Assembly (NCBI RefSeq): GCF_014656435.1
Contig: NZ_BNCK01000009.1
Span: 62,001-126,000, forward strand
DNA length: 64,000 nucleotides
DNA from: Thalassotalea marina
GTDB lineage: Bacteria > Pseudomonadota > Gammaproteobacteria > Enterobacterales > Alteromonadaceae
Direction: 5' to 3'
Made by a program: the position numbers and the translations under genes. The notes beneath the pieces are model-generated. The model was not told the DNA's origin and ran no database searches. It saw only the letters and a program-made list of their open reading frames with translations. Shown here piece by piece: positions 46,958 through 57,045 of the stretch (position 1 is the stretch's first letter; each line of letters starts with the position of its first letter).

Positions 46958-47725
46958 TTAACTCAAAGTCGCAGCAAACTTAATTGCTTTAGCCAGATCT
47001 TCAGGCGTATCAACACCTTCAACGGCAGAACGTTCTTTTGCTACGGCGACATGAATTTTTTCACCTTGCCATAACACTCGCAATTGCTCTAACGACTCAA
47101 TTTGTTCCAAGGCACTTGTTGGCCATTGAACATAATCTTGGATAAAACTCGCGCGATAAGCGTAAATGCCAATGTGGCGTAGATAGAAGTCACCGATCGC
47201 ATTTATCTCTTTTGCACCCAAAAAGCGTTCTCTATCGTAGGGGATCGTGGCGCGACTAAAATACAATGCGTAGCCGTCTTTATCCATTAACACTTTTACC
47301 GCATTGGGGTTAAGTGCTTCTTCAACCTCTTCGATATTTACTGCTAATGTTGCCATTTGTGCTTTATTTTGTTGAGCGAGGTTTTGAGCAACTTGCGCGA
47401 TATTCTCTGGTGGAATAAAAGGCTCATCACCTTGCACATTAACAATCACTTGCTCTGGTTTAAAGCCATACTTTTCGACCACCTCAGCCAAGCGCTCCGT
47501 GCCCGATTGGTGGTTAGCGCTAGTCATACACACCTCACCACCAAAACCTCTTACAGCTTCAGCAACTTTATCATTATCAGTTGCAACAATAACCTGCTTT
47601 GCTCCACTGGCCTTGGCTTTTTCAACCACCCACTGGATCATAGGTTTACCATGAATATCTGCTAGTGGTTTACCAGGTAGGCGTGTTGATTCATAACGGG
47701 CGGGAATAATGACAACAAATGACAT
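46958..47725 (-). CDS. kdsB: 3-deoxy-manno-octulosonate cytidylyltransferase
   Basis: 255 residues. N-terminal nucleotide-binding [18 protein letters not shown], then [12 protein letters not shown] and [10 protein letters not shown], all typical of KdsB. It activates Kdo with CTP to CMP-Kdo for lipopolysaccharide core synthesis in the cytoplasm. It is the last gene of the comEC-msbA-lpxK-ycaR-kdsB series, the same order as in E. coli, and starts 12 bases after ycaR. Confidence 0.97.
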   Translation of the reverse strand: MSFVVIIPARYESTRLPGKPLADIHGKPMIQWVVEKAKASGAKQVIVATDNDKVAEAVRGFGGEVCMTSANHQSGTERLAEVVEKYGFKPEQVIVNVQGDEPFIPPENIAQVAQNLAQQNKAQMATLAVNIEEVEEALNPNAVKVLMDKDGYALYFSRATIPYDRERFLGAKEINAIGDFYLRHIGIYAYRASFIQDYVQWPTSALEQIESLEQLRVLWQGEKIHVAVAKERSAVEGVDTPEDLAKAIKFAATLS

Positions 47726-47737
47726 AATAATGCTCTT

Positions 47738-47923
47738 TTAAGTTCTTTCTTCTTCTGAAATGCGACGTGCTTCACTCTCTAGTAAAACAGGAATATCGTT
47801 TTTGATCTCGTACGCTAAACGGTCAAAATTACACCATAATTCTTTTTGTTCTTGTTTGTAATCCAACTTACCTTTACATACTGGGCAAGCCAAAATTTCC
47901 ATTAATTTTCTATCAAATGCCAT
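47738..47923 (-). CDS. ycaR: Trm112-family protein YcaR
   Basis: 61 residues from the ATG at 47923, with GAG nine bases upstream; a GTG four codons earlier is less likely. One zinc-binding CxxC ([11 protein letters not shown]) is present, and a single later Cys in KELWCNFDR. Its second zinc pair is incomplete, as in E. coli YcaR. It is invariably placed between lpxK and kdsB. Exact function is not known; Trm112 proteins activate methyltransferases elsewhere. Confidence 0.9.
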   Translation of the reverse strand: MAFDRKLMEILACPVCKGKLDYKQEQKELWCNFDRLAYEIKNDIPVLLESEARRISEEERT

Positions 47924-47945
47924 AGTTTTTCTCACTTATCACAAA

Positions 47946-48953
47946 CTATCGTAAGCTTAGCAAACTCTCGATTAAAGCGTTTTCATCTTGTTGATTAAAT
48001 TGTGCATTAACAGGTAGATACCACCAATTTGCTTTAGTAAAACCTGCACATTTAACCGCGTCTTTTTCTGTCATTAGCAATGGTGTATCGTCCATCACCC
48101 AATGAAAATCTTGTTCTGTGTAATCTTTATGATCAACAAAGCCCTGCGTTTTTAACAAACTAAAATTTAACTTTTCTAGCGTAGTAAAAAAACGTGCTGG
48201 GTCACCAATACCTGCGCAAGCCTGAATTTCGGGAAATTGCTGAATAAAATCAGCAACCGATACTTGTCGACCACTGCCCACATTGACAACATGGCTCGCC
48301 ATTAGGTGCATACGCTTTATTTGCTGACTTTCAACTAAATCCCCTTCACCATTCACCACAATGTGGTCAACACTCTTTAGCCGAAAGGTCGTCTCTCTTA
48401 GTGGTCCAGCAGGGATCAATAAACCATTACCAAACTGACGTTTACCATCAACCACTAAAATTTCTACATCTCGTTTCATGCGGTAATGCTGTAAACCATC
48501 GTCACTGAGCACCACTTGCACACCTTGCTGTTTCAGTAGTTCAATCGCCGCAATGCGATCAGGACCAACCGCTACAGGAACTCGTGCTCTTAGGTACAGC
48601 ATTTTAGGTTCATCACCTACCCATTGGGCACTGCTATCGTCACTCACTAAAAAAGGATAATAAGGTGCGCTTCCGCCATAACCTCTGCTTATCACGCCAA
48701 CGTTAATATCACGCTTTTTCAGTTGTTCGATTAACCATAGCGTTAATGGCGTTTTACCATTTCCACCTACACCAATATTGCCAATAACCACAACGGGAAC
48801 GCCACAGCTAATGCTGCGTTTCAAACCTATATGGTAAGCCAGTTTACGCAATAAGCTAACAAGCCAAAATAACATGCTAAATGGTAATAATACCGGTACC
48901 AATAGCCATTTGGCTTGATGTCCATTAAACCAAACTTTTTCAATTAATCGCAT
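47946..48953 (-). CDS. lpxK: tetraacyldisaccharide 4'-kinase
   Basis: 335 residues. A membrane-associated N-terminal helix precedes the P-loop VIGNIGVGGNGKTPLT (about 56-71), and VLSDDGLQHYRMKRD contains the catalytic-site acids. It phosphorylates the lipid A precursor at the 4' position on the inner face of the inner membrane. It follows msbA by nine bases and precedes ycaR, so the four genes form one lipid A/Kdo unit. Confidence 0.97.
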   Translation of the reverse strand: MRLIEKVWFNGHQAKWLLVPVLLPFSMLFWLVSLLRKLAYHIGLKRSISCGVPVVVIGNIGVGGNGKTPLTLWLIEQLKKRDINVGVISRGYGGSAPYYPFLVSDDSSAQWVGDEPKMLYLRARVPVAVGPDRIAAIELLKQQGVQVVLSDDGLQHYRMKRDVEILVVDGKRQFGNGLLIPAGPLRETTFRLKSVDHIVVNGEGDLVESQQIKRMHLMASHVVNVGSGRQVSVADFIQQFPEIQACAGIGDPARFFTTLEKLNFSLLKTQGFVDHKDYTEQDFHWVMDDTPLLMTEKDAVKCAGFTKANWWYLPVNAQFNQQDENALIESLLSLR

Positions 48954-48962
48954 AGGTTACGA

Positions 48963-50738
48963 TTACCCAAACTGAAATTTGTGCAACTGCGCGTAGGCAC
49001 CGTCTTGCGCCAATAAGCTATGATGATCACCGGACTCAATAATTTTGCCTTGTTCCATGACAATAATTTTATCGGCATTTTCTATCGTCGATAATCGGTG
49101 AGCTATCACAATTGAGGTACGATTTTGCTGCAGTGTGTTTAACGCTTCCTGAATATGACGCTCTGATTCTGTATCTAACGCACTTGTTGCTTCATCTAGA
49201 ATCAAAAACGGTGCATCACACAATAACGCACGTGCAATCGCTACCCTTTGCCTTTGCCCTCCTGAAAGCAGCGCCCCATTGTCGCCAATATTTGTATCTA
49301 ATCCTTCAGACAACTGTTCAGCAAATTCTATAACATGAGCTTTAGTTGCCGCTTCGATGATCTGTTCACGGCTGGCGTCAGGTTTTCCATAAGCAATATT
49401 ATTGGCTAAGCTATCGTTAAATAACACCACTTGTTGGGATACATAGGCAAACTGTTTACGTAAATCTTGTAACTTGTAATCGGTAATATCATGGTCATCA
49501 ATCATCACCTTACCTTTGCTTGCCTGATAAAAGCGCAAAAGCAAAGCACTCGCGGTGGATTTACCACTGCCGGAACGACCAACTAAGGCAACAGTTTCAC
49601 CAGGCTGTGCAGAAAAATTTAAGTCAGTTAATGCTAATTTTTCATCACCAGGGTAAAGAAAATCAACATGTTCAAATGCTAATTTACCTTTGGCACGAGC
49701 CAGTGGAGTATTACCGGTATCTTTTTCTTTGTCTTCATCAAGTAAAGAAAAAATGCTGTAACACGCTGCCATGCCCTTTTGAAATTCGCTGTTAACGTTA
49801 GTTAGCAACTTAAGCGGCCTAAGTAACATGGTCATATAGGTAACAACACCCATAAAAACACCGGCTGTTAAACCTTCAACTACACCATCTAACGATGCTA
49901 TATACAAAACAAACGCCAGCGCAAAAGAGGCAATGATTTGAATAATGGGCACACTTGCAGATTTAGTTGCCACCATTTTCATACGTTGCTGACGGTTATT
50001 TTTATTTATTTTTTCAAAGCGTTGATTTTCTCGCTCCTGACCATCAAAGGTAAGAACTACCTTGTGACCGTTAAATGTTTGTTCCGCTGCTCTGGTCACT
50101 TCCCCCATAGCATCTTGAATGTTTTTACTGACCTTACGAAAACGACGAGACACGACTGTCACTATGACCGCGATGATAGGGGTAATAATTAAGAAAATTG
50201 ACGCTAACTGCCAACTTTTCCAAAACATTAAGGCTAATAAACCTATAACAAATGCGCCTTGCTGAACCAAAGTTAACAAAGATTTACTGGTTGCCTGCAA
50301 CACTTGTTCGGTATCAAAGGTCAATTTTGAAATTAGGGTACCGGTTGAAGTTTTATCGTGATAGGCGACAGGCATAGCCATGACATGTTGGAAAATATTT
50401 TGTCGTAAATCAGATACCACATTATTACCAACCCAAGCCAAACAGTAGTTGCTTAAGAAATGAAAAATGCCACGAAAAATAAAACAAACAATAACAAACA
50501 GCGGCGCCCATTTCATAAATTCAGGGTTGTTACCGTTTAAACCCTCATCGATTAAATCTGGCAGTTTTGATAAAAAATAAACATCAATCGCGGCGTAGCC
50601 CAACATACAAATGATGGCGAAAATGCCCGCTTTTTTATATAGCTTGGCATAACTCATTAAACGCATAAAAGTTTGCCAAGTGTTGTCTTGATTTACATTT
50701 TGCGTCGATTCGTCATTGTGCTCGGTGCTTAACGACAT
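48963..50738 (-). CDS. msbA: lipid A export ABC transporter MsbA
   Basis: 591 residues. Six membrane helices (about 25-320), then the ATPase domain with Walker A VGRSGSGKST, Q-loop, the signature LSGGQRQRVAIARAL, Walker B FLILDEATSALD and the H-loop His in VIAHRLSTIENA. It flips lipid A-core across the inner membrane. Residues 1-20 form an acidic soluble tail. It lies upstream of lpxK and downstream of comEC. Confidence 0.97.
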   Translation of the reverse strand: MSLSTEHNDESTQNVNQDNTWQTFMRLMSYAKLYKKAGIFAIICMLGYAAIDVYFLSKLPDLIDEGLNGNNPEFMKWAPLFVIVCFIFRGIFHFLSNYCLAWVGNNVVSDLRQNIFQHVMAMPVAYHDKTSTGTLISKLTFDTEQVLQATSKSLLTLVQQGAFVIGLLALMFWKSWQLASIFLIITPIIAVIVTVVSRRFRKVSKNIQDAMGEVTRAAEQTFNGHKVVLTFDGQERENQRFEKINKNNRQQRMKMVATKSASVPIIQIIASFALAFVLYIASLDGVVEGLTAGVFMGVVTYMTMLLRPLKLLTNVNSEFQKGMAACYSIFSLLDEDKEKDTGNTPLARAKGKLAFEHVDFLYPGDEKLALTDLNFSAQPGETVALVGRSGSGKSTASALLLRFYQASKGKVMIDDHDITDYKLQDLRKQFAYVSQQVVLFNDSLANNIAYGKPDASREQIIEAATKAHVIEFAEQLSEGLDTNIGDNGALLSGGQRQRVAIARALLCDAPFLILDEATSALDTESERHIQEALNTLQQNRTSIVIAHRLSTIENADKIIVMEQGKIIESGDHHSLLAQDGAYAQLHKFQFG

Positions 50739-50821
50739 TCACTACCCGTTTTCTCTATCTCAATTAGCTGGGCATTTTAGCCTTTATTGCTCAGTCAACC
50801 AAGCGCAGATTTTGCAATCTG

Positions 50822-53158
50822 TTAATTTGCAAACCAAAACGGCCAGATATCTTGTTTATACGTGGTGATTTTCATTTCACCTTGTGTAAACGACACTGAG
50901 ATCATGCCTTGTTCAGCGGTATTTAGCGTTGGCACCTGTAGCCGCTGATACCTGTCTTTGACTTGTTGACTCGGCATACGCCAACGATTGAGATAACCCG
51001 CACTAAAAATTGCAACTTCAGGTGCAACTGTATGAATAAAAGCAAGAGAGGATGAACTTTTAGAACCATGATGAGGCGCTAACATCACATCTGACTTTAA
51101 TAATTCCGGCACATGATTCACCAAATCCTGTTCAATTCGAGAAGATATATCACCCGTGAGTAAAATACTACGCACGCCATCGCTGACTTTGATAACGCAA
51201 GAGTCATCGTTATGATCTGCCCTTTCTTTCTTGGGATGTAACACCTTTAAGTTCAGCATTTGCCATTGAAACACATCGCCCTCAAGACACGCTTTTCCCG
51301 TTTCTAGCTCATTTGATATTTTATTTACGATGGGAACATGCTCTGTAAGTACATCAACGCCACCAGCATGGTCATTATCGTCATGACTGATAATTAATAA
51401 ATCGATTTCATTAAAGCCGTGATAGCGCATATAAGGTAAAATCACCGCTTCAGCCACAGAAAAGCCACTAGGGTAAGAAGCAGCCGTATCATAAAGCAGT
51501 AATTTGTTGTTTGCTCTAATCGCTATGGCAAGCCCTTGTCCAACATCTAACACATCAAGATACCAGTTGTCTTTTTGAATACTTGCCGAGTTAAGCTGTG
51601 AAATTTTTAGAGAAAAAGCTATTAAAAAACAGATAACCACCGCCTTTTTGATTGGTAGATGTGTGACAAAGAACACCACGGCAAGCAAGATGAGCAAAGA
51701 CAACAAAAGCCAAGCATCATGATGTATTTTCCATTGCCCCCAGGAAAAGTCACTCAACCATGACAAATACCACCAAACGATATCTATAGTCACTTGTGAC
51801 AGCGCTAAAAACACGTCGGCTAAAGGTTGAAATATCCAAGTAAAAATCAAAGCAAGCAATACTAATGGTACAACAACAAAGCTTAACCAAGGCACTGCCA
51901 CTAAATTGGCAAAAACGGCAACCAAAGACACTTGGTAAAACAAACTTGCGGTAATAGGTAATAGCACCAAAATTAAATACACCTGAAATACCGACAAATG
52001 TTTAAAGTAATTAACACATTTCACAGCTAGTGAGCTGCTTTCGATAGGTTTTGCTGGCAAACGCCACAAGTATAAAAAGATCAAACTCACCGCACCAAAC
52101 GACAACCAAAAGCTAACGCTGAATAAACTGAACGGCGCTACAAGAATAATTAACGATAGACTGATCAACAATAAACGAGACTTACTCAGCGATAACGAAA
52201 GCAACTTGGCTAAGATAAATACCGACAACATAATTAATGCACGGATAGTTGGTGTAGAAAATCCAGCTAAATAAGCATAAAAAAGTGTTATTAAAAACAC
52301 ACCAAACAACACCAAGTGCTGAACATTGAACTGCAATAACGTATCTTGATGTTTTGTTGGCAGCAGGCGTTTAATCGGTAACACTTTAAAGAGCAACATT
52401 AACCATGCATAGCCTGCAAGTGCTACTAAACCTAAATGCAACCCCGAGATCGCCATCAGATGGTTAGTCGCAGTATGAGTTAACACTTGCCATTGTTTAT
52501 CCGATAACTGACTTTTTTCACCAAAGGTTAACGCCAAAACGATGGCTGAACTGTTTTCTTCAGGCAATAGTTGGCTAAATTTTTGATAGAGCTGTTCTCG
52601 CCAAGTGACACCCTTGTTAATGAGTTGATTGACCGCTTTATTTTTAACAAATCCAGTCGCATGTATGTGTTGTTGTTTTAACCAAGTTAAATAGTTAAAC
52701 CCGCCGGGATTTGCAAATCCATGGGCAGGTTTGATTTTCATGGTCAACAGCCACAACTGCCCTTGTTTTGGAACAATAGATGGCTCTAACCAAGTTACCC
52801 GAATACGTATTGGCTTTTTCAGTGCTTTATTATCTAACGAACTAATATCAGCAATAAAACTCACTCTATCGTTTTTGATAGCAGCAATAGATGTAATTTC
52901 TGCGACAGCTTGCTGATACTTTTGATTGACGCTATTTTTATCAAGACCATTATTTTGCCATACCGTGTGATAACTTGCGCCATGCCACAATAACCATGCA
53001 CAACCACAAAACAGCGCCGACAACCATTTTGTTTTGCTAATAAAAAAACACAGCAGACTTAAAACGGTAAAAAAAGCAACATAAAATAAACTTGGCGTTA
53101 GTGGCAAAAACAGCGACAATAACGCCCCTAAACTGAATGATATTAACCACCGATCCAT
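50822..53158 (-). CDS. comEC: DNA internalisation competence protein ComEC/Rec2
   Basis: 778 residues. An N-terminal membrane pair and an OB-like extracellular domain precede the Competence domain with many helices (about 200-480; conserved ALTFGEKSQLSDKQW and HLMAISGLHLGLVALAGYAW). The C-terminal metallo-beta-lactamase domain has ISHDDNDHAGGVD, a full metal-binding motif, and APHHGSKSS. It forms the inner-membrane channel that takes up single-stranded DNA. It lies upstream of msbA as ycaI does in E. coli. Confidence 0.95.
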   Translation of the reverse strand: MDRWLISFSLGALLSLFLPLTPSLFYVAFFTVLSLLCFFISKTKWLSALFCGCAWLLWHGASYHTVWQNNGLDKNSVNQKYQQAVAEITSIAAIKNDRVSFIADISSLDNKALKKPIRIRVTWLEPSIVPKQGQLWLLTMKIKPAHGFANPGGFNYLTWLKQQHIHATGFVKNKAVNQLINKGVTWREQLYQKFSQLLPEENSSAIVLALTFGEKSQLSDKQWQVLTHTATNHLMAISGLHLGLVALAGYAWLMLLFKVLPIKRLLPTKHQDTLLQFNVQHLVLFGVFLITLFYAYLAGFSTPTIRALIMLSVFILAKLLSLSLSKSRLLLISLSLIILVAPFSLFSVSFWLSFGAVSLIFLYLWRLPAKPIESSSLAVKCVNYFKHLSVFQVYLILVLLPITASLFYQVSLVAVFANLVAVPWLSFVVVPLVLLALIFTWIFQPLADVFLALSQVTIDIVWWYLSWLSDFSWGQWKIHHDAWLLLSLLILLAVVFFVTHLPIKKAVVICFLIAFSLKISQLNSASIQKDNWYLDVLDVGQGLAIAIRANNKLLLYDTAASYPSGFSVAEAVILPYMRYHGFNEIDLLIISHDDNDHAGGVDVLTEHVPIVNKISNELETGKACLEGDVFQWQMLNLKVLHPKKERADHNDDSCVIKVSDGVRSILLTGDISSRIEQDLVNHVPELLKSDVMLAPHHGSKSSSSLAFIHTVAPEVAIFSAGYLNRWRMPSQQVKDRYQRLQVPTLNTAEQGMISVSFTQGEMKITTYKQDIWPFWFAN

Positions 53159-53187
53159 AGTGAATTAATTTTCCTAATTAAAAGTCC

Positions 53188-53697
53188 ATGCCAAAAAAAA
53201 CCATTAAAAAATTGATGCCAGACCATCAAAAAATAAAGTCTAACAAGCATTTACAAATTTTTGGCGACTTGCTGCACAACGGTAATTTATGGCATTTAAA
53301 CCGACGATCTGTCGCCAAAGCATTTGCCGTAGGCTTATTTTTTGCCTTCATCCCTGTACCGTTTCAAATGGTTTTAGCAGCGGGCGTAGCAATTATAGTA
53401 CATTCAAATCTCCCTCTCTCCATTGCCCTTGTTTGGATCACAAACCCACTGACCATGCCGGCAATATTTTATTTTTGTTATATCGTGGGAACTTGGATAT
53501 TAGGTGTGCAGGAGAAAAAATTTGCTTTTGAAGCCAGTTGGGAATGGGTGGTGAATAGCCTCTCCACTATTGGTCCTGCGTTTTTGGTCGGCTGTGGGGT
53601 ATTGGCAGTTACGTTTTCTATTATTGGTTATTTTGGTATTCACTGGTTGTGGCGCTATTCTGTCGGCAAAGAATGGAAAAAACGCAGTAACCGATAA
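53188..53697 (+). CDS. DUF2062-family membrane protein
   Basis: 169 residues with two or three helices: AVGLFFAFIPVPFQMVLAAG (about 48-67) and GPAFLVGCGVLAVTFSII. WITNPLTMPAIFYFCYIVG is the diagnostic DUF2062 segment. A basic N-terminus faces the cytoplasm. Function is unknown. It is divergent from comEC, with start codons about 30 bases apart, so promoters overlap. A symmetric terminator follows. Confidence 0.88.
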   Translation: MPKKTIKKLMPDHQKIKSNKHLQIFGDLLHNGNLWHLNRRSVAKAFAVGLFFAFIPVPFQMVLAAGVAIIVHSNLPLSIALVWITNPLTMPAIFYFCYIVGTWILGVQEKKFAFEASWEWVVNSLSTIGPAFLVGCGVLAVTFSIIGYFGIHWLWRYSVGKEWKKRSNR

Positions 53698-53720
53698 ATT
53701 AGCGGCTATTTTCAAATATA

Positions 53721-53756
53721 AAAAGGCTGACATTAATTAATGTCAGCCTTTTTATT
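53721..53756. terminator. bidirectional terminator between DUF2062 and cfa
   Basis: AAAAGGCTGACATTAA (53721-53736) and TTAATGTCAGCCTTTT (53737-53752) form a perfect 32-base palindrome with T runs on both sides. It ends both the plus-strand DUF2062 gene and the nine-gene minus-strand operon. Confidence 0.9.
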
Positions 53757-53776
53757 TTGTAATGGTGAAGATAAAC

Positions 53777-55009
53777 CTATTGTTTTCTTGCCACTAAATG
53801 TACTGTGCTTGTGGCTCTTTCTAAAAATCCACCTTCGCAATAACCTAAATAAAATAACCACAAACGTTTAAACTGTTCGTCGTAGCCAAGCTCTGTTAGT
53901 TCTGGCCAAGATTTATTAAAGGCATCGCGCCAATCCGCCAATGTTTTAGCATAATGCAAACCAATGTCGTGAAGCTCTTCCACCACTAACGAGGTGTGCT
54001 CCTTGATATGTTTTGAAAGCTCAAATACTGAAGGTAAAAAGCCACCGGGAAAAATATAACGCTGGATAAAGTCCACGTTATTTTTGTAATACTCAAAACG
54101 TTGATCTGCGATGGTGATAGATTGGATCAGTAATTTTCCGCCCTCTTTTAATCGACTATGGCATTGTTTGAAGAAGCTTGGCAGGTATTCATAGCCCACC
54201 GCTTCGATCATTTCGATAGAGACTACTTTATCGTATTGCCCCTGAAGCTCACGATAATCTTTTTTAAGCAGTGTTACTTGCTGCTCTAAGCCAAGTTCTT
54301 TAACGCGTTGTTCAGCATATTGAAACTGGGCATCTGAAATCGTTGTGGTAGTGACATGACAGCCATAATTTTTTGCCATATGGATCGCTAAACCGCCCCA
54401 ACCAGTACCAATTTCTAAGACGGTATCTCCTGGTTGTAGTTCAAGTCGTTGACAAATGGTATCAAGCTTATGAATTTGCGCTTGAGCTAAGCTCGCTTGC
54501 TCGTTTGGATAAATGGCTGCCGAATACATCATTTCAGGATCTAGAAAACGGGTGTACAACTCATTTCCTAAATCGTAATGGGCTAATATATTGCGCTTAG
54601 AGCCTTGTTGACTGTTTCTATTTTGCCAATGGATCAATTTGTTTTTTAGCGCTGCAAACCAAGACTTTTTACTTTCTAATCTGTCAGTTTGCTGTTGGGC
54701 TTTGGCAAATATTCTTATGACAGCAGTTAGATCTGGAGATGACCACTTGCCATCAATAAACGCCTCTGCCGCTCCGATACTGCCGCCTTTAACAAAATCT
54801 CGATACAAACTTTGGTCATGAACAACAATTTTGCCTTGAACTGGAGTACTGTTATCAATCGCCTTTGGAAAGTAGTGATGTTTGCCACCTTCTACTATTT
54901 CCAATTGGCCGTAGGTTAACTTTTCAAAAACCGAAAAAACGATATCTCGACAGCGTCTATCAAACCAGTTATTAGCTTGTTTTGTATTTATGTTGGCCAC
55001 TTGTTCCAC
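53777..55009 (-). CDS. cyclopropane-fatty-acyl-phospholipid synthase family methyltransferase
   Basis: 410 residues, GTG start with AGGAG six bases upstream. SAM-binding motif is VLEIGTGWGGLAIHMAKNYG (about 198-217), with CHVTTTTISDAQFQYAEQ after it. YSAAIYPNEQASLAQAQ and IQRYIFPGGFLPS are typical of Cfa-like enzymes acting on membrane lipids. The family methylates a double bond of phospholipid acyl chains. It is last in the RpoE-ChrR operon and follows DUF1365 and an FAD oxidoreductase. It may make a cyclopropane or serve a related lipid modification; the latter fits its neighbours. Confidence 0.88.
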   Translation of the reverse strand: MEQVANINTKQANNWFDRRCRDIVFSVFEKLTYGQLEIVEGGKHHYFPKAIDNSTPVQGKIVVHDQSLYRDFVKGGSIGAAEAFIDGKWSSPDLTAVIRIFAKAQQQTDRLESKKSWFAALKNKLIHWQNRNSQQGSKRNILAHYDLGNELYTRFLDPEMMYSAAIYPNEQASLAQAQIHKLDTICQRLELQPGDTVLEIGTGWGGLAIHMAKNYGCHVTTTTISDAQFQYAEQRVKELGLEQQVTLLKKDYRELQGQYDKVVSIEMIEAVGYEYLPSFFKQCHSRLKEGGKLLIQSITIADQRFEYYKNNVDFIQRYIFPGGFLPSVFELSKHIKEHTSLVVEELHDIGLHYAKTLADWRDAFNKSWPELTELGYDEQFKRLWLFYLGYCEGGFLERATSTVHLVARKQ

Positions 55010-55018
55010 AACTTGCTC

Positions 55019-55786
55019 CTAAATTTCATTTTTTGGCTGCTGATAGCTGACAAAAGGTATTCGTTTAATAAATAGCTTTAATGCTTGCCAGTATATTGCC
55101 GATACAATTTTTAATGTCATCACTGGCAAAGAAAACACCACGTTATTCATTTCTTTAGCAGTGAAATCACGTTTTTCCATATTCATGGAAGCGTCAAAAA
55201 GCTTTTGGTTTGTTTCGTCAATTGCTCGATTTTCGATATGAACAAACAACTTCTTTTTGTCTACACTAGGTGCTTTCACCACCCAGTGATACGCCATATT
55301 CAAGTCCATGAATGGTGAGACATGAAAACACTTTTCAGTTGCTTGAAGTGACAACATATCAACTAAATAATAATGTCTTTGATTCCAAGGAGTATTGCTA
55401 ACTTCAACCAACATTTGCTGACATTGCCCATGTGTGTCATAGCAAAAATAAAAATTAGCAGGGCTAAAATACAAACCAAAACACCTTGCTTGAACCAACA
55501 TGGTAATGCGCCCTATTTCGGGATCACCACCAAGCGCTTGCAACTTATTGACAATACGTTGGCGCAAACTCCCTGGTTCACCTTTAATGTAATCTTGTTC
55601 AACAAATCTAACAGGTCGCCACCAGTTGCGGCCAAACACGCCACATGACTTATGGGTTTGGCTTATTTCATCAACATCAAGTGCTAACATGTATAGCTGA
55701 TAAACAAAAGCATGCTTTTTAGGAGAAAAGCGCCGATGTGACACTTGCCCAACATAAATGGCACTTAAAGCTGATGTGCTTGTCAT
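55019..55786 (-). CDS. DUF1365-family protein
   Basis: 255 residues. HRRFSPKKHAFVYQLYMLAL and VEVSNTPWNQRHYYL are diagnostic of DUF1365, a family usually encoded next to Cfa-like and FAD-oxidoreductase genes. KCFHVSPFMDLNMAYHW is another conserved part. The activity is unknown. It overlaps the upstream FAD oxidoreductase by four bases and precedes cfa by nine, so all three are translated together and probably work on one lipid product. Confidence 0.88.
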   Translation of the reverse strand: MTSTSALSAIYVGQVSHRRFSPKKHAFVYQLYMLALDVDEISQTHKSCGVFGRNWWRPVRFVEQDYIKGEPGSLRQRIVNKLQALGGDPEIGRITMLVQARCFGLYFSPANFYFCYDTHGQCQQMLVEVSNTPWNQRHYYLVDMLSLQATEKCFHVSPFMDLNMAYHWVVKAPSVDKKKLFVHIENRAIDETNQKLFDASMNMEKRDFTAKEMNNVVFSLPVMTLKIVSAIYWQALKLFIKRIPFVSYQQPKNEI

Positions 55787-57045
55787 ATCTCACCTAATTT
55801 ACAATCAAAACGGCTTGCAACATCAACAGCACTGCGTACACCATCTTCATGAAAACCGTTGTACCAATATGCGCCTGCAAAATGTGTTCTGTTTTGGCCA
55901 CAAATGGTATTGCGCTGCTGTTGAGCGGCAAGCGATTCCACTGAAAAAATCGGGTGGGTATAGGTAAATTCTCGCAATATTTTGCTAGGTTCAATCGCTT
56001 CTTTTTGGTTAAGCGTGACACAAAATGTTGGCTTGCAGTTTAGCCCCTGCAAAATATTCATATTGTAAGTTACGCTAGCAGGCTTACTTCGATTAGCACT
56101 TAACTGATAATTCCAACTTGCCCAGGCTTTTTCACGTTTAGGCAATAACTGTGTGTCTGTGTGCAATACCACAGAGTTTTCGCTGTACGGCATAGCGGAT
56201 AAAATGCGAGTTTCGTCAGCGCTAGCATCAGTGAGTAAAGATAACGCTTGATCAGAGTGACATGCTAACACCACATCGTCAAAAGTCTTAACTTCTGCAT
56301 TGCCAAAGGTTAACGACACACTGTCTTGGTCTCGAGTAATCGAGCGAATATCACTATTGACATGAATGTTGTCAGCAAAACGTTTAGTTAGTGGCGTTAA
56401 ATAGTTTCTTGAACCACCAGGAATAACATACCACTGAGGTCGGTCTGCAATATTTAGTAATCCATGGTTAAAGAAAAACTGCACAAAGAACTTAAATTGA
56501 AATCCTTCCATTTGTTCAAGTGAACTCGACCAAATCGCAGCGCCCATCGGTAATATATAATGTTCGGCAAAAAAGCGACTAAATGCCTGCTCATATAAAA
56601 ATTGCCCTAACGTATATTCCACCTCGTATGTGGCGTTTTCATAGGCATGTTTACACAACTTATTAAAACGCAGTATTTCTTTGATCAAGCCCCAAAAACG
56701 TGGGCGAAAAAGGTTACGTCGCTGAGCAAACAAAGTATCTAAATTATGACCATTGTACTCTAGCCCTGTTTGGCTATTGTGCACTGAAAAACTCATCTCT
56801 GTTTCTTGCTTGCCAACGCCAATTTCATCGAGCAAGGTGAGAAACTTAGGATAGGTTTTATCATTAAAAACGATAAAACCGGTATCAATAGCATAATGTT
56901 CGCCATCAACTTCCACATCAACGGTTGCTGTATGACCACCAATTTTTTCCGCTTTTTCAAATACAGTAACGTTATGTTTTTGAGACAACAAATAAGCCGC
57001 TGTTAAACCTGAAATGCCTGAACCGATAACGGCAATATTTCTCAT
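55783..57045 (-). CDS. NAD(P)/FAD-dependent amine-oxidase-type oxidoreductase
   Basis: 420 residues from the ATG at 57045 (AAGGAG upstream), which overlaps the SDR stop (TAATG). The FAD-binding GxGxxG is in IAVIGSGISGLTAAYLLSQK, followed by VFEKAEKIGGHTATVDVEVD. A C-terminal FAD segment is HFAGAYWYNGFHEDGVRSA. It resembles the flavoproteins regularly found beside DUF1365 and Cfa-like genes. Probable substrates are acyl chains or their methylated derivatives; this is inferred only from context. Confidence 0.88.
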   Translation of the reverse strand: MRNIAVIGSGISGLTAAYLLSQKHNVTVFEKAEKIGGHTATVDVEVDGEHYAIDTGFIVFNDKTYPKFLTLLDEIGVGKQETEMSFSVHNSQTGLEYNGHNLDTLFAQRRNLFRPRFWGLIKEILRFNKLCKHAYENATYEVEYTLGQFLYEQAFSRFFAEHYILPMGAAIWSSSLEQMEGFQFKFFVQFFFNHGLLNIADRPQWYVIPGGSRNYLTPLTKRFADNIHVNSDIRSITRDQDSVSLTFGNAEVKTFDDVVLACHSDQALSLLTDASADETRILSAMPYSENSVVLHTDTQLLPKREKAWASWNYQLSANRSKPASVTYNMNILQGLNCKPTFCVTLNQKEAIEPSKILREFTYTHPIFSVESLAAQQQRNTICGQNRTHFAGAYWYNGFHEDGVRSAVDVASRFDCKLGEI